Of a DNA stretch of 64,000 nt, positions 1 to 11,639 are shown piece after piece; positions within the stretch are counted from its first letter, which is position 1, and every line of letters begins with the position of its first letter. Made by a program: the position numbers and the translations under genes. This stretch comes from Nepenthes gracilis. Taxonomy: Eukaryota; Streptophyta; Magnoliopsida; Caryophyllales; Nepenthaceae. The stretch lies in NCBI GenBank assembly GCA_033239525.1, contig BSYO01000020.1:4961892-5025891 (forward strand), written 5' to 3'. The notes under the pieces are model-generated. The model saw nothing but the letters and a program-made list of their open reading frames with translations. It made no database searches and had not been told where the DNA came from.

Positions 1-520
1 ATAGGCCGACTAAAAATCCAATTCTTTCCCCCTACTTTCAGGTGCTCACACTAAAGCAACATATCTAAAACCTACCTCTTATAATAACAACATAATGTTT
101 TATTTATCCATATAAATTAATAGGCCTACCACAAGTATAAATTGATGAATGATTTTCAGTCATCTATGTTGCTCAAAGAGTGAATAAAAAGGCTCATTCC
201 CCTCTCAAAAAAATAAAAAGTTCTCCAAGAAGTCATAAAATTCATAGGCTGGTTAAAAAACCAATTCTTTTCCCTTACTTTTTAAGTGTTAACACTAAAA
301 CAACATTCCTAAAACATGTCCCTCTACTTAGGGATAGCTCTAAAAGGAAATGCAAGAGAAACCGCATAGTTGATAGGCTGACTACAAAAATCAATTCTTT
401 CGCCCATACTTTACCCAGGAATACCTCTAAAAGGAAATGCAAGAGAAACCATGTACTTGATAGGCTGACAAGAAAAACCAACTGTTTGGCCCATACTTTG
501 AAGTGCTAGTACAGGGATGA
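1..520. repeat. imperfect short tandem repeat
   Basis: A block starting ATAGGCYGACTA and running through CAATTCTTT and the CCTACTTT or CCATACTTT words recurs near 1, 240, 375 and 455. The later copies also share AAAAGGAAATGCAAGAGAAACC. Spacing is irregular, about 80 to 130 bases. A 109-residue open frame (180-509) runs through the repeats, but its lysine- and threonine-rich sequence only reflects them and matches no family I know, so I do not call it a gene. Confidence 0.6.
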
Positions 521-959
521 AAAGAAAGAACAGAAATCATGGAAAAATCGGAGGAGCCTCTGCAAACTTGTTTCTGAAAGTTGAAGGAGACTCGGAAACC
601 AAGATAGTTCTTTCTTTCCTACTTTGAAAAAACATGTTAATCCGTGGCTGAATTAACTAGCATGCAGAGCTTAATCAAAAAAAAAAAAAACACATTTGCA
701 CGGGATTTGCCCCTTCGCTTAGAGACTTCTGTACACATTAGCTTCCCTTTACACAGTCTCATTAGCCCCAGAATATTTCCAGTCCTTTAGTTCTGGCTAA
801 ACAAAGAGGTAAAAATATGTAGAACTACTAGAACAAATCCAACCCCCAAATAAACTTCACTCTATTTTCATAACCTTCTCAAACAGAATTTGTTTCTTTT
901 TATAGTTTTCCAGCCAAAAATGGAAGCTTGTGAACCAAAAAACCACCCAGAATCAACGA
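521..959. other. intergenic DNA and probable 3' UTR of the DUF1218 gene
   Basis: No open frame that looks coding. The stretch holds a poly-A run at about 677-690. Bases next to 960 are the likely 3' UTR of the minus-strand gene that ends there. Confidence 0.5.
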
Positions 960-1293
960 TCATGTAAAGTGTTGCCTGATGTATGTATCTTCGTGTACAA
1001 AAACAAGGCCTTGAGTAGTGGGAGGGATATGGGGTTGTCCCATAGCAATGCCACACTGTGTAGGAATACCAGGGCTGCCACTCCATTGACCGTCTTGGCT
1101 TTTCCTAGAAGTTAAGGTGAGGTAATAGAGGATTCCGAGGGCAATGCAGACAAGGGACAAAACAGCAGCCCCAGCAAACACGCCTGGCTTCACGACATAG
1201 CAATAGTAGCCAGAGTACAAGCTATCCATAGTATGTCGGTCATTGAGGACGGCACCACCCAACAGCAGGAGAAATGCAAAGACAAAAGAAATC
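960..1293 (-). CDS. DUF1218 family membrane protein, last exon only
   Basis: C-terminal exon of a plant DUF1218 protein. Members of this family are four-helix membrane proteins; the Arabidopsis MWL proteins affect wall lignin. The exon starts after a CATGCAG acceptor (intron side 1294-1300) and reads through a hydrophobic helix (ISFVFAFLLLLGGAVLN), the NDRHT and YCYVVKPGVFAG stretches, then a second helix (AAVLSLVCIALGILYYLTL). A hydrophilic tail ends with the stop at 960. Only the last two helices are present. The N-terminal exon is not visible upstream; a tandem-repeat intron and a truncated copia element lie there instead. The exon itself is intact. Whether the gene is still joined to its 5' part cannot be told from this window. 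The family assignment is confident; substrate and exact role are unknown. Confidence 0.75.
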
Positions 1294-2570
1294 CTGCATG
1301 TTTGATAAATTCCCCCACCTTCTTGTATAAGAAATCAGTCTTAAAATGATAGCCTAAACCATCATTTTGATTGCATTACATACATAAATTAAAATATCAG
1401 TTTAGTATCGATCGTATTGGATACCAAATATTTTCTTCGTGACCACATCAGTAAGCTACCTGCTAAACATATTATGCATATTTAAATAGTTTTAGTTAAT
1501 TGTATTCAAAGGAATTAATACTATAATAATATTTATTATGCTAGATAGTAACTAAATGACAAAAGTAACGAGGAATAAAATTAATAAAAGTAATGGGAAA
1601 TGAAAAGACAAAAGAAAACCTGCATGTTTGACAGATCCCGTCATCTGGTATCAGACATCATTCTTACAATGATAGCCTAAACCATCTTTTTGATTACAAT
1701 TCAGGCATGGATTAAAATATTGGTACCAGTATCCGCCATATTGGACACAAAATGTTTTCTTCATGACCACATCAAATCTAAGTTATCTACTAAACATATT
1801 TGCATATTTAAATGGTTTTAATCAATTGTATTCAAAGGAATTAGCACTATAATAACACTAATTATGTTAGCAAGTAACAAAATAGACAAAAGTAACGGGG
1901 AATAAAATTAATAGATGTAATGAGAAATGCAAAGACAAGATAACCTACATGTTTGATAAATCCCCCCTTCTTGTATAAGAAATCAGTCTTACAATGATAG
2001 CCTAAATCGTCTTTTTGATTGCATCAAAGCATGGATTAAAATATTGGTACCAGTATTGACCGTATTGGACACAAAATATTTTTTCCATGCCACATCAAAA
2101 CTAAGTTATCTACAAAGCATATTTTGCATATTTAAATGGTTTTAGCCAAATGTATTAAAAGGAATTAGCACTATAATGACAATATTATACTAGCAAGTAA
2201 CAAAATGGCAAAAGTAGCAAGGAATAAAATTAATTCTAGCAATAACTCAACGATACAAAACAAATATCACTAAAAAAATACAATTACTAACAAGTTGAAT
2301 TTTAAAATATTGGTACTAGTATCAACCATATGGAACACAAAATGTTTTTTCGTGACCACATTAAAACTAGGTTATTTATTAAACATATTTTGCATATTTA
2401 AATGGTTTTAGTTAATTTTATGAAAAGAAATTAGTACTATAACAATAATTATTATGCTAGCAAGTAACAAAATAGCAAAAGTAACGAGTAATAAAATTAA
2501 TTCTAGTAAAAACTCAACAATAAAAATTAAATATCATTAAGAAAATACAATTATTGACATGTTGAATTTT
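1276..2570. repeat. ~325 bp direct tandem repeat, about four copies
   Basis: Copies begin near 1276, 1600, 1925 and 2250. Shared landmarks are the AAGACAAAAGAAA...CCTGCATGTTTGA start, the AGTCTTACAATGATAGCCTAAA stretch, TATTGGTACCAGTAT, GACCACATCAAA and GCATATTTAAATGGTTTTA. The fourth copy lacks the first part. In copies 1-3 the unit begins with about 17-20 bases of the DUF1218 exon plus its splice acceptor, so each of these copies carries a duplicated exon edge. Confidence 0.8.
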
Positions 2571-2895
2571 AGACAACGGTACAAGACAATTATAAATAAA
2601 GGGAAAAATATTTGAGTGCCAATGGATTTTTTTAACAGTTTGGGATAATAAACAGAAAAAAAGAAGAGAAGAAAGTGCAGGGCTGAGCATGCGAAGGAGA
2701 ACAAAATAATTTCAAGGGAAAATATTAGGCCGTAAATACTAATATTTTTTAATATCGTGATAAAATTATAATATGTCTTCACATTGAAAGTATAGCGTAA
2801 TATATCGGCCAATATATCCAGAATACATTGAGTGTAACAAGTGCCTTTATAGCACAAGAAACATGCGTCGAAACAGCCCAAAAGCTTTAACAAGG
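2571..2895. other. non-coding stretch between tandem repeat and copia element
   Basis: AT-rich. The open frame at 2537-2914 (-) has no recognisable motif and overlaps the end of the copia coding region, so it is not called as a gene. Confidence 0.5.
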
Positions 2896-5407
2896 TTAAA
2901 AGTATGGTTCTCATGAAGAGAACTCATCTCATTCTTCATGGCCTCCAGCCATTTCTCCTTGCTTTCGCCATTCACAGCCTCTTTATAGTCTTCAGGCTCT
3001 CCGGCATCAGTAAGCATAACATATTCACTGGGGGACAGAGGAATGGACGGTCGTCTGTTCCGAGAGGATCGTCTAACAGTAACATCTTCGGCCAGTTGAG
3101 AGATGGCTTCATCCTGATCATCATCAGGCGCCATGACCTCCTCTCCAGTATCCTCAACTGCTTCAGGACCACAGTTATCGACTTCCAATGATACATGACG
3201 AACATCTTCGATACTTACTTTGTCTGTCTGCTCATCATTACAATTTGCCTTCCTACCAATGTGTTCAATCGTCTCATTCTCATCAAATGTTACATCTCTT
3301 GACCGGACAAGTTTCTTAGCAGCTGGATCATAAAATCTGTAGCCCAACTCATCATCTCCATAGCCCAGAAAGACGCACTGCATCATCTTTGGCTCCATTT
3401 TCATCCTTTCGTCTCTTGGGACATGCGTGAATGCTTTGCATCCAAACACTCGCAAATGATCATAGGACGGCTCCACGCCCGTCCATATCTTCTCCGCCAC
3501 TTCACCCATCGAGGCTTACTCGGCGACCTGTTGATAATGTAGGCCACCGTCCGGAGTGCTTCTTCCCAGAACGAAGCATGAAGCTTTGCTTCAAGAGCAT
3601 GCAGCATACTCTCTCCAAGAGCGTACGATTCATCCGTTCTACTACTCCATTCAGCTGTGGTGTCTTTGGTGGTGTCCTTTGGTGCCTAATACCACGTGAT
3701 CGGCAGTAGACATCGAAAGCTCCCAAGTATTTACCGCCGTTGTCACTTCGGACGGCCTTCAGTTTCTTCCCCATCTGACACTTCACAAGAGCATGGAACT
3801 GCTCAAAAGTACCAAGAACCTGATCCTTCGTTTTCAGTGGGTAAACCCACAACCTTCTAGAATAGTTGTCAATGAAAGAAACAAAATACTGAGCTCCACC
3901 GATCGACTTCTCTTTAAATGATCCACATACATCTGTGTGGATGAGATCAAACAGTTCGATTTTTGGGGTTGATAAACTCCATTGAAAGAAACTCTCCTCT
4001 GTTTCCGGGCTAAGCAATGGGGACACATCTTCATCTCGTCCTTCTTTGTCCCGGTGATTAGGCCCTTCCTGGCCAAGTGAGACAGTTCCCGTTCACTTAT
4101 GTGACCCAGCTTCCTGTGCCACAAATTCTCTATCTCCTTACAAGTTCCAACGTTCACATCTCCGGCCATTGCGCAAACCTTCATCACATACAGGCCGGAG
4201 TACTTTTTTCCTCTCGCTGCAACAAGAGACTCTCTGGCAAGCTTCCACTCACATTCACAGAAGGTGTTGCAATAACCTTCATCATCCAGCCGACTGGCTG
4301 AGATGACATTCAATCGAATATTAGGAACATGGTGCACATCCTTCAACAGCAGCTTTGTTCCATTATTAGTGACCAGAATGATATTTCCTCTACCTACAAT
4401 CGAAGATGTTCCTTTATTGTCCATCCTAATTACTCCAAAATCTCCTGGAATATAGGATGTAAACAATTCATTTCTGGACGTGACATGTAGGGTAGCGCCA
4501 GAATCAATTACCCAGCCAGATTCCATGTCTGTGAAGTTTGCCACTTCTCCTTGACATGTCAGTATGAGATTCCCACTTGTGACTACTGAGACGGAGGACG
4601 TTTCCTCCCCGCGTCCTTTGTCACCTTTCTCCTTCTCTATATTCTCCCTCTTCCACTTGAAGCAACGCTTCTTTATATGACCCTTCTTGCCACAGTGATG
4701 ACACTCCAGGTTTTGGTATCTGGATCGTGATTTGCTGCGACCTTTTTCTCCTGGTTTCTTGTGGCGACCTCTACTTATTCCCCTGGATTCAGTTACCAGC
4801 ACCTCAGAATGAGAGGACAATGTGGTCCCTTGTGACCGTCTTGACTCATTCATGAGCAGAGAGGCAATAACCTCGTCCAACCTTAAAGTATCCTTGCCGA
4901 ATAGTAAGGTTGTGACAATATGATCATAGGTAGCCAGCAGAGAGGCCAGTAGAACCAACGCCTTGTCCTCCTCCATGATTTCCTCATCAAGGGTAGACAT
5001 CTGCATCAATATCCGATTAAATTCGTCCAAGTGTTTCTCAAAACTCCCTCATTCTGATAACCATAAGCCATAAAACTGCTTCTTTACGTGCAATCTGGTT
5101 GTCGGAGATTTGGACTTGTAACGGCTCTCCAACTTCTCCCAGACCTCCGCCGGATCAGTTAGGCCAAGAACTTCTTGGAGAGTGTTGTCCGTCAGGCACA
5201 GCTTAATGGTACAGTTTGTAAGATCTCTCTTGTATTGCCATTCATCATTGGTTAGATTTTTAGGCTTTTTGTCCTTCTTCTTTAACGCCTTCACTGTCCC
5301 TTCTCTCATTAGAATGTTCTTCACCCTCTCTTGCCAGATAATAAAGTTGCCCTACCCGTTGAACTGCTCAACGCTGGACGGCAAATTCTTTGACGACGAG
5401 GATCCAT
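2896..5407 (-). pseudogene. copia A gag-pol polyprotein, truncated and frameshifted
   Basis: The reading frame probably starts at the ATG at 5405-5407, followed soon by a frameshift and a stop. Gag follows (5324-4560; NEWQYKRDL-like and VWEKLESRYKS), then the CCHC knuckle CHHCGKKGHIKKRC near 4690. The aspartic protease is WVIDSGATLHVTS near 4500, and the GAG-pre-integrase motif is LWHRKLGH near 4120. Integrase has HTDVCG (first Asp), RSDNGGKYLGAF (second Asp) and the GVVERMN Glu, so the D,D,E triad is visible across two frames. A post-integrase segment (DHLRVFGCKAF, FLGYGDDELGYRFYDP) leads to the start of RT. Frame breaks lie near 5050, 3950 and 3505. It is a dead copy with no RT active site. 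It belongs to the same family as elements B and C further on. Confidence 0.85.
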
Positions 5408-5427
5408 TAAAATAGAGTATGGAACCT

Positions 5428-5440
5428 CTCTCTGATACCA
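5428..5440 (-). other. primer binding site (tRNA-iMet) of copia A
   Basis: The minus strand reads TGGTATCAGAGAG just after the LTR end CCCCAACA. This matches the TGGTATCAGAGC primer site used by most plant copia elements. Confidence 0.85.
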
Positions 5441-5442
5441 CT

Positions 5443-6120
5443 TGTTGGGGAAGAGAGCTACTGACTTTCCCACTCAAATAACACAGTAAAGAATATGAAT
5501 GAATGAAGAAGAACAATGAACACAAAAATTTTTACATGAAAAACCCTTATCAATCAAGGGAAAAACCACGGGACAATCCGTCCACCGAAACGTATTTCAC
5601 TATGTGAGAGATTTGGGAACAAATTTTTTCGTTACACAGTAGAGACTAAAGAAAAATGGAAGAACAGAGCAACATCAACACATACACACGGTTGCTTACA
5701 GTTTCTCCTCCCTTCACCGTTTTTCTCTTGCTCTCTCTAGCACAAAGGCTCTACACCAAAAAGAATATCTCACACACACCTCTCAATACAGCAAATCATA
5801 ATACTTGCTTTTAATGTCAAAAATCGCACACAGAGAGATTTAGGGCAATCTTCCATACAGAAAAGGACAGGATCAGTCCTTTCCAACAATATGAATATTC
5901 CCTGTCAAAAAAAATGACTCCAGCATAACCGTCTGAGATCACGTATCTCCAGAAAATTTGTTGAGATGGTGTTGTTCTGGATTTTCCAGCAGACGGCCAA
6001 CCGTTGGATGTTCGCATTCTCCACGAGACCGGTCAACACCCTTGTTGACCATCTAAAATTTGCCATTCTGGAATTTTTCAGTGAACCCGGTTGACTTAAC
6101 CGCCATACCGGTCAACATTG
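5443..6120 (-). repeat. 5' LTR of copia A
   Basis: The LTR ends at 5443 with ...CCCCAACA, next to the primer site. The far end is not certain. The 6010-6195 part is rich in repeated TTGACC/GGTCAAC words (GACCGGTCAACA, CATCTGGTCAACT), which may be LTR or an adjoining short repeat. Confidence 0.6.
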
Positions 6121-6489
6121 TTTGCCGGTAATGTTGACTGTCCATCTGGTCAACTTCATTGACCGTCCATCTGGTCAACTATGTTGACCATAATTTCTTT
6201 CCGAATGAAACAGTACATTCGTGCTCCATCCAAGTTCTTCGATCACAAGAACTTCTTCACGGGAGTGATCCCCAACAGCTAGTGACCCACTACTGATGCC
6301 CTCCCCACCTGCAATCTCCTTCGATGAGATCAACGGCCAGCCATCCAGCCCCCACCAGTCCTCTACCGCCAACCCTTGCTATCTGCCAGCTACTATTGTA
6401 GTATTTACATCTTATTTGTATTTGGTTTTGGATTTTTTTTGTAAATTTCATACCCATCAGAAGCGTTGTCTTTTACTTTTAAAGCTGTT

Positions 6490-8043
6490 ATAGATTTTCA
6501 CGCGAGGTTTGCACAATATTTCGTTCAAGTGACACTATTCACTGGCAATTTTATGCGAGATTCATTTGAGCAAATATTGCGGCTGATGTGCGTCTATGTC
6601 GCCTACCAATGTGGATAACAGGGACTCTTGAGCTCAGGCAAGCCTGAGGGGCACGTGTGTGAGTTGCACGCTTGATATGGACCGAAATGGTACATATTTG
6701 CTATTGTTATAGAAACCTCTATTGAATTTTAGGGCAAGATTTTGATATCATTTAGCACAAGAAGCACTGAATGAAAAGAGAAATGAGAAATGAGAAAGAC
6801 ATTTACTATCCGGTTGAAATTTAATTTGAGTTTCATTCATCACCAAATTTAGATGTATTGTTATAACTTAAATATTAGGACATATTATTAGTTGGTTATT
6901 CATTTTCTTGTTATATTTTCTCTCGTGTGGTCACTAGATGTGTTGGGGGTTATATTCAACCGATTATTTAGACGGGTTGTCAGAAGATATCTCGGAGAGG
7001 ATTATATTTATAATTGGATATTTTTATTGTAGATTTTTTAAAAAATTTATCCAATAATTTTTCTTTTAGTTGAGTATAAAACCAGGCTATTTCTATGAGC
7101 TTATCACTGATATTACTTGTTCTTACCATTGACCAATATGGTGCGAACGTATCATTCATTGCCCTAAGAACCCACCATCACATCACGAAGCTTCTTTAAG
7201 AGAAACGATCACAGCCGATTGGGCGTTGGATCAGCTGAAATGCGTGTCAGAAGAAGAAGAAGAAGAAGAAGAAGAAGGGAAATGACGAATTTATTGACAT
7301 TAGAACTATTTTCATTTAAGCCTTCACATGGTCAGGGATACGAACACAATGATTTATATTAGGTAATTGTCTATAAGTGTTTTATCCTAGTTCAAGTGGA
7401 TGTATCTCTTAGTCAAGAGATCTAGTTTTTTTATATCAAATTTGAGATTATTAAATATAAATTTAACGGTTTATATATTTTATTAAAAAATAATTTTAAT
7501 AAATTAAAAAATAAAACAAACACACAGATCATTGAATTTGCATTTGACGACCTTGAACCCGTGACAAAGGGGGTGGGTTCTTTTGTATCCTAAAATTCAA
7601 ACCATCACCGGTTTCTTTCATCACAATTTATGAAACATTTTCCTTCTTCCCCCCCCCCAAAATGCTTTTACAACCAATAGTGCGTTTTTTTTTTTTAATT
7701 TTGGGAGTTTGTACTCACCTCCCCCTTCCTCCCACCCAAATAAAAATAATAATAAATAAATAAATAAAAATCTGTGGGAGTTTTGAATGAAAACATTTGA
7801 AAAAAAAAGAAAAGTTCTTAAAAAGAGACAGATTATATTGGTTTGACACTATAAAGCATTGTCTCCTAAAATAAGTGGAATTGCATAAAAGAAATTTAAT
7901 TCAACCATATTTGTTAGAAAATTCAACCAAGAAATTAAATTATTATGATATAATTTTATCCGTAAAGATTATATATTGAGTAAGTCTATATATATAATAA
8001 TAATAATTAAAGTCGTAGTGATTGCTTGACTATAACATCTTAA
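6490..8043. other. host flank in left arm, no gene seen
   Basis: AT-rich DNA without a coding-looking frame. It has a short GAA microsatellite at about 7252-7276, a C-run near 7650 and a T-run near 7685. The same sequence occurs inverted at 40638-42490. Confidence 0.6.
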
Positions 8044-8720
8044 TGTTAGAATTAAATACTTCTTTAAACCGTGAGGAAATACGTAGTAGATGATAGCAAG
8101 CACACAATAAGTAAGCACAAATAATAAATGTACGATTTTTACGAGAAAAACTCCCTATGAAATGAGGGGGAAAAACCACGGGACACAGAGTCTTAAATTT
8201 CACTAGCAGTAGTTGACCGGTTACACAAACCCCAAATCACAAGAAGCAATATCAACTAGCTTTGTGCAGCCCGTACAAGAAATATAAAAAGCAAGAGTAG
8301 AGATAAAATCCGGCAGATGTTCTTCTCAACAGTAAGAACCTCGTACGTGTGATTACCGAAGACTAGAACTTGATTGAAAACACAAACAGAGGCTCAAATC
8401 TTCCTCTTCTTCTTCTTCTCTCTCTTTTTCTTCTCTGGAACGGCGCTCAAAACTGATTGGAATAACCTAAAAATGCAAAGTGCGCGTTTTATATAATCGG
8501 TGCGCGCTCGAGCGCCATTCGAGCGTACAACGAGCGGGGGCTTACTAGAATTTGCTGCTCGAGCGCCATTCGGGTGCACAGCGAGCGGAGGCACACTAGA
8601 ATTTGCAGCTCGAGTACCCAACAAGCGCAACTCAATCCTTCTTCATGCAGTGAGGATATTTACCTCATCCGCCATATCAAGTGGCTATGGGCCCACACGG
8701 GAGTGACCCATAACCCAAAA
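8044..8720 (-). repeat. 3' LTR of copia B
   Basis: The minus-strand LTR runs from about 8720 (TTTTGG where the right-arm copy has TGTTGG) to ...TTAATTCTAACA at 8044. A purine-rich tract (GTGAGGGAAAG) sits just before it at 8723-8734. It aligns over its whole length with 39938-40637. It contains short repeats of the type CTCGAGCGCCATTCG near 8508 and 8560. Confidence 0.8.
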
Positions 8721-8731
8721 AACTTTCCCTC

Positions 8732-11226
8732 ACGACCGTGTGGGGCCATTCATCGTCATCCTAGAAATTGAACAGCAAGTTTCAAGTTTCCCCTTTTGTA
8801 ATGCCTTAGTCATCATATCTGATCCATTTTCCTCAGTCCCGATCTTTTCCAGCACCAACGAACCCGTGTCAATAATATTCCGCACCCATTGATACTTCGC
8901 ATCGATATGGTTTGATTTGGCGTGAAAAGACGAGTTCTTGTTAGGATGAATCGCACTTTGACCATCGCAAAACAACACATATCGTTTCTGCTTGAGTCCA
9001 AGTTCCCAAATGAATTTCTTCATCCATAGTATCTCCTTGCTTGCCTCCGTAATAGCAATGAATTCTGCTTCAGTAGTGGAGAGAGCAACACACCTCTGCA
9101 ATCTCGATTGTCAGGAAACGGCTCCTCCTGCAAACATGACTAAATATCCCGAAGTAAATTTTCGTGAGTCAACATCACCCGCCATATCTGCATCAGTATA
9201 TCCAACCAGAAGGGACACGTTGCTTCCAAAGCACAAACACTGTTTAGAAGTTCCTCGGAGATGCTTCAGAATCTATTTTACCGCGGACCAATGCTCCTTA
9301 CTAGGATTTGATAAGAATCGACTGACAACTCCAACAGTATAAGCTATATCTGGTCTTGTACACACCATGGCATACATTAGGCTACCCACAGCTGAAGAAT
9401 AAGGCATGTCTTTCATATACGCCTTTTCATCTTCAGTAGAAGGACATTGACAATTGCTTTCATTGATTGAAGCCCTTCACAACCAGTCTCACTTTGTACC
9501 TCGGTTGTGAGCTATTTTCATCTGTTTTCAATCGAAAGACCCACTTGTTCTTCAATGTTCGTCTTCCCTTTGGCAGCCTCGTCAATTCAAATGTGTGATT
9601 TTCATGCAGCGATGCCATCTCTTCTTGCATAGCTTCCATCCACTCCGCCTTATGTTCATCCTACATTGCTTCCCCAAAGAATTCGGGCTCTCCTCTGTCT
9701 GTGAGTAACACATACTCCTCGGCCGACAGACGAGTAGAGGGTCTTCGATCACTTGTGGATCGTTGGAGTGGAACAGTCTCGATAGGCTCGGCAGTATTAG
9801 AAGGAATAGCCTCATCCTCATCACTATCGGGCATTACAGTCTCGTGATCTTCTGCATCTTCAGCATTGCCTTGACTTTCATTCTGCTGATGAATAGGTGT
9901 CGGCATAAGATCTGAATCACATGCCCGACTGTCATCATTCTTGGAGACAAACTCTAAATCTTTGCCGATATCCTCTATAGTCTCGTTCTTGACAAACACA
10001 ACATCCCTAGATCGAACCAGCTTCTTCTCAATTGGATCATACAGTCGATACCCAAACTCATCTTCCCCGTAACCGAGAAATATACACTGTCTGGTCTTTG
10101 ACTCCAGCTTGGTCCTTTCATCTTTGGAAATGTGAACAAAGACCTTACATCCAAATACCCACAGTGATCGTAGGATACATCTTTTCGGTTCATATCTTTT
10201 CAGGCACTTCTCCATTTAAGGTACCGTGTGGTGACAGATTGACAACATGAGCCACGACCCTCAAGGCTTCCCCCTAAAACGAGCCAGGGAGCTTCGCCTC
10301 CGAAAGCACACATCGGACCCTCTCCATCAAAGTCTCATTCATCCGTTCGACTACCCCATTTAGTTGCGGTGTCTTCGGTGGAGTCTTATGATGACGAATT
10401 CCATGAGATCGGCAATACTCATCAAATGCTCCGATGTACTCCCCACCATTATCACTTCGGATGCATTTCAGTTTCTTCCCCATTTGCCTCTCAACCGAGG
10501 CGTGAAAATGCTTGAAGAATATAAAAGCTTGATCCTTCGATTTCAGCGGATACACCCATAATTTTCAAGAACAATTATCAACGAATGTGATAAAGTAAAG
10601 TGCTCCTCCAAGAGTCTTCACCTTGAATGGGCCACATAAGTCGGTGTGGATCAATTCAAGAAGATCAGTCTTCCTTGTAGATGAATTGCCATTGAATGAG
10701 ATCCGTCGTTGCTTTCCAACCATGCAATGAGAACAAGTCTTTAGTTGAGCTGTTTTTATACCCCGAAGGCAATTTTTCTTCGCTAAACAGTTCAGACCCT
10801 TCTCACCCATGTGACTCAACCGACGGTGCCACAAATCTGAAAGCTCCTCATCTCTAGCAACATGCACATCTTCCGTTGTAATCGAGGCTTGCATCACATA
10901 CAAGTTAAAAACTTTTCTGCCCCGAGCAACAACTAAAGACCCTCTAGTCAGCTTCCATGCTCCTGCGCAGAACGTGCTACAAAAGTCCTCATCATCAAGC
11001 TTGCCAACTGAGATTAAATTCAGTCGAATATCCTGGACACATCTAACATCCCTCAACAGTAACTTGATTCCATTATTTATGGTGAGACACACATCACCAT
11101 AACCAGCAATACGGGACATACCTTCATTGCCCATTTTCAACACTCCAAAATCGCCAGGAGTGTATGATGTGAAGAACTCGTTCTGTGATATGATATGAAG
11201 TGAAACACCACTATCCGCTGACTTGT
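8732..11226 (-). pseudogene. copia B gag-pol polyprotein remnant
   Basis: From the gap: protease trace (ADSGVSLHI), NEFFTSYTPGDFGVLKMGN, GAG-pre-integrase LWHRRLSHMGEKGL (near 10830) and the integrase motifs IHTDLCGPF, RSDNGGEYIGAFDEYC and GVVERMNETLMERVRC. A post-integrase segment (VFGCKVFVHISKDER, FLGYGEDEFGYRLYDP; 10215-9661) and RT start ENHTFEL follow. The frame breaks near 10565, 10270, 10215 and 9660. At about 9470 the sequence jumps from LVVKGF straight to a late-RT PSTEDEKAYM-like segment, so the RT catalytic core is absent. Late RT/RNase H pieces such as ALSTTEAEFIAITEASKE and NKNSSFHAKSNHIDAKY survive at 8813-9101. The copy is not functional. Confidence 0.85.
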
Positions 11227-11326
11227 NNNNNNNNNNNNNNNNNNNNNNNNNNNNNNNNNNNNNNNNNNNNNNNNNNNNNNNNNNNNNNNNNNNNNNNNNN
11301 NNNNNNNNNNNNNNNNNNNNNNNNNN
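11227..11326. other. assembly gap, 100 N
   Basis: Exactly 100 N separate the left inverted arm with copia B from the first tandem unit. A round 100 usually marks a gap of unknown size, so order and orientation of the 1-11226 part relative to the rest rest on scaffolding. Confidence 0.98.
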
Positions 11327-11639
11327 AATATATACAAGGCCCGTGGGAAAAAGAGAAAAGGGGAGGGATGGAAGAATCACAGCGAGAATGGGTAGAGAAG
11401 ATGATTCGATTGATATTTATTTATTTGATTTTATGAGTCATCCAGCCCCGAATTTAAGTTGGTTGAGGAGGATTGAAGGTGGTCGAGATGGGATTTAAGT
11501 AACGGGAGGAGCAAATTTTAGGGAGAATCGTTGTTTCGCCGATGTGGTTGTATATGCATTTTTCGTAGGAAATTGAGGTGGCTATTGGCTGTAGAGCAAA
11601 TTGAGGTTCCCTTTCATGCGCCTACGACTTTTTGAAGTA

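Larger units (their letters stand above)
2896..6120 (-). mobile_element. Ty1/copia retrotransposon A, 3'-truncated
   Basis: In element order the minus strand reads LTR (about 6120 to 5443), tRNA-iMet primer site (5440-5428), gag with zinc knuckle, protease, GAG-pre-integrase and integrase. It stops near 2896, just as the reverse transcriptase begins (SLHENHTF). The order protease-integrase-RT defines Ty1/copia. RT, RNase H and the 3' LTR are missing, and the flank after the break is unrelated. The outer LTR edge is uncertain because TGTTGACC-like words occur several times between 6030 and 6200. Confidence 0.85.
6290..9782 (+). repeat. left arm of large inverted repeat
   Basis: The reverse complement of this stretch aligns by eye with 38283-42715. 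Landmarks are ATCTCATCGAAGGAGATT (6320 and 42705), the 50-base match ending in CTATTGTAGTATTTACATC (about 6390 and 42585), the GAA/CTT microsatellite (7250 and 41410), the copia LTR (8044-8720 and 39938-40637) and GTTCCACTCCAACGATCC (about 9775 and 38290). Relative to the right arm, this arm lacks about 200 bp near 7080 and about 610 bp of RT near 9470. Confidence 0.85.
8044..11226 (-). mobile_element. Ty1/copia retrotransposon B, internally deleted
   Basis: The minus strand carries protease remnant, GAG-pre-integrase, integrase, the start of RT, then a deletion, then late RT/RNase H and a 3' LTR. The 5' part is cut off by the assembly gap at 11227. It is the same family as copia A and the counterpart of element C in the right arm. 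Confidence 0.85.

Noticed and set aside
180..509. 109-residue Lys/Thr-rich frame
   Set aside because: It follows the imperfect tandem repeats at the start of the window and has no family motif.
2537..2914. 125-residue Cys/Phe-rich frame (-)
   Set aside because: AT-rich composition, overlaps the end of copia A, no family resemblance.
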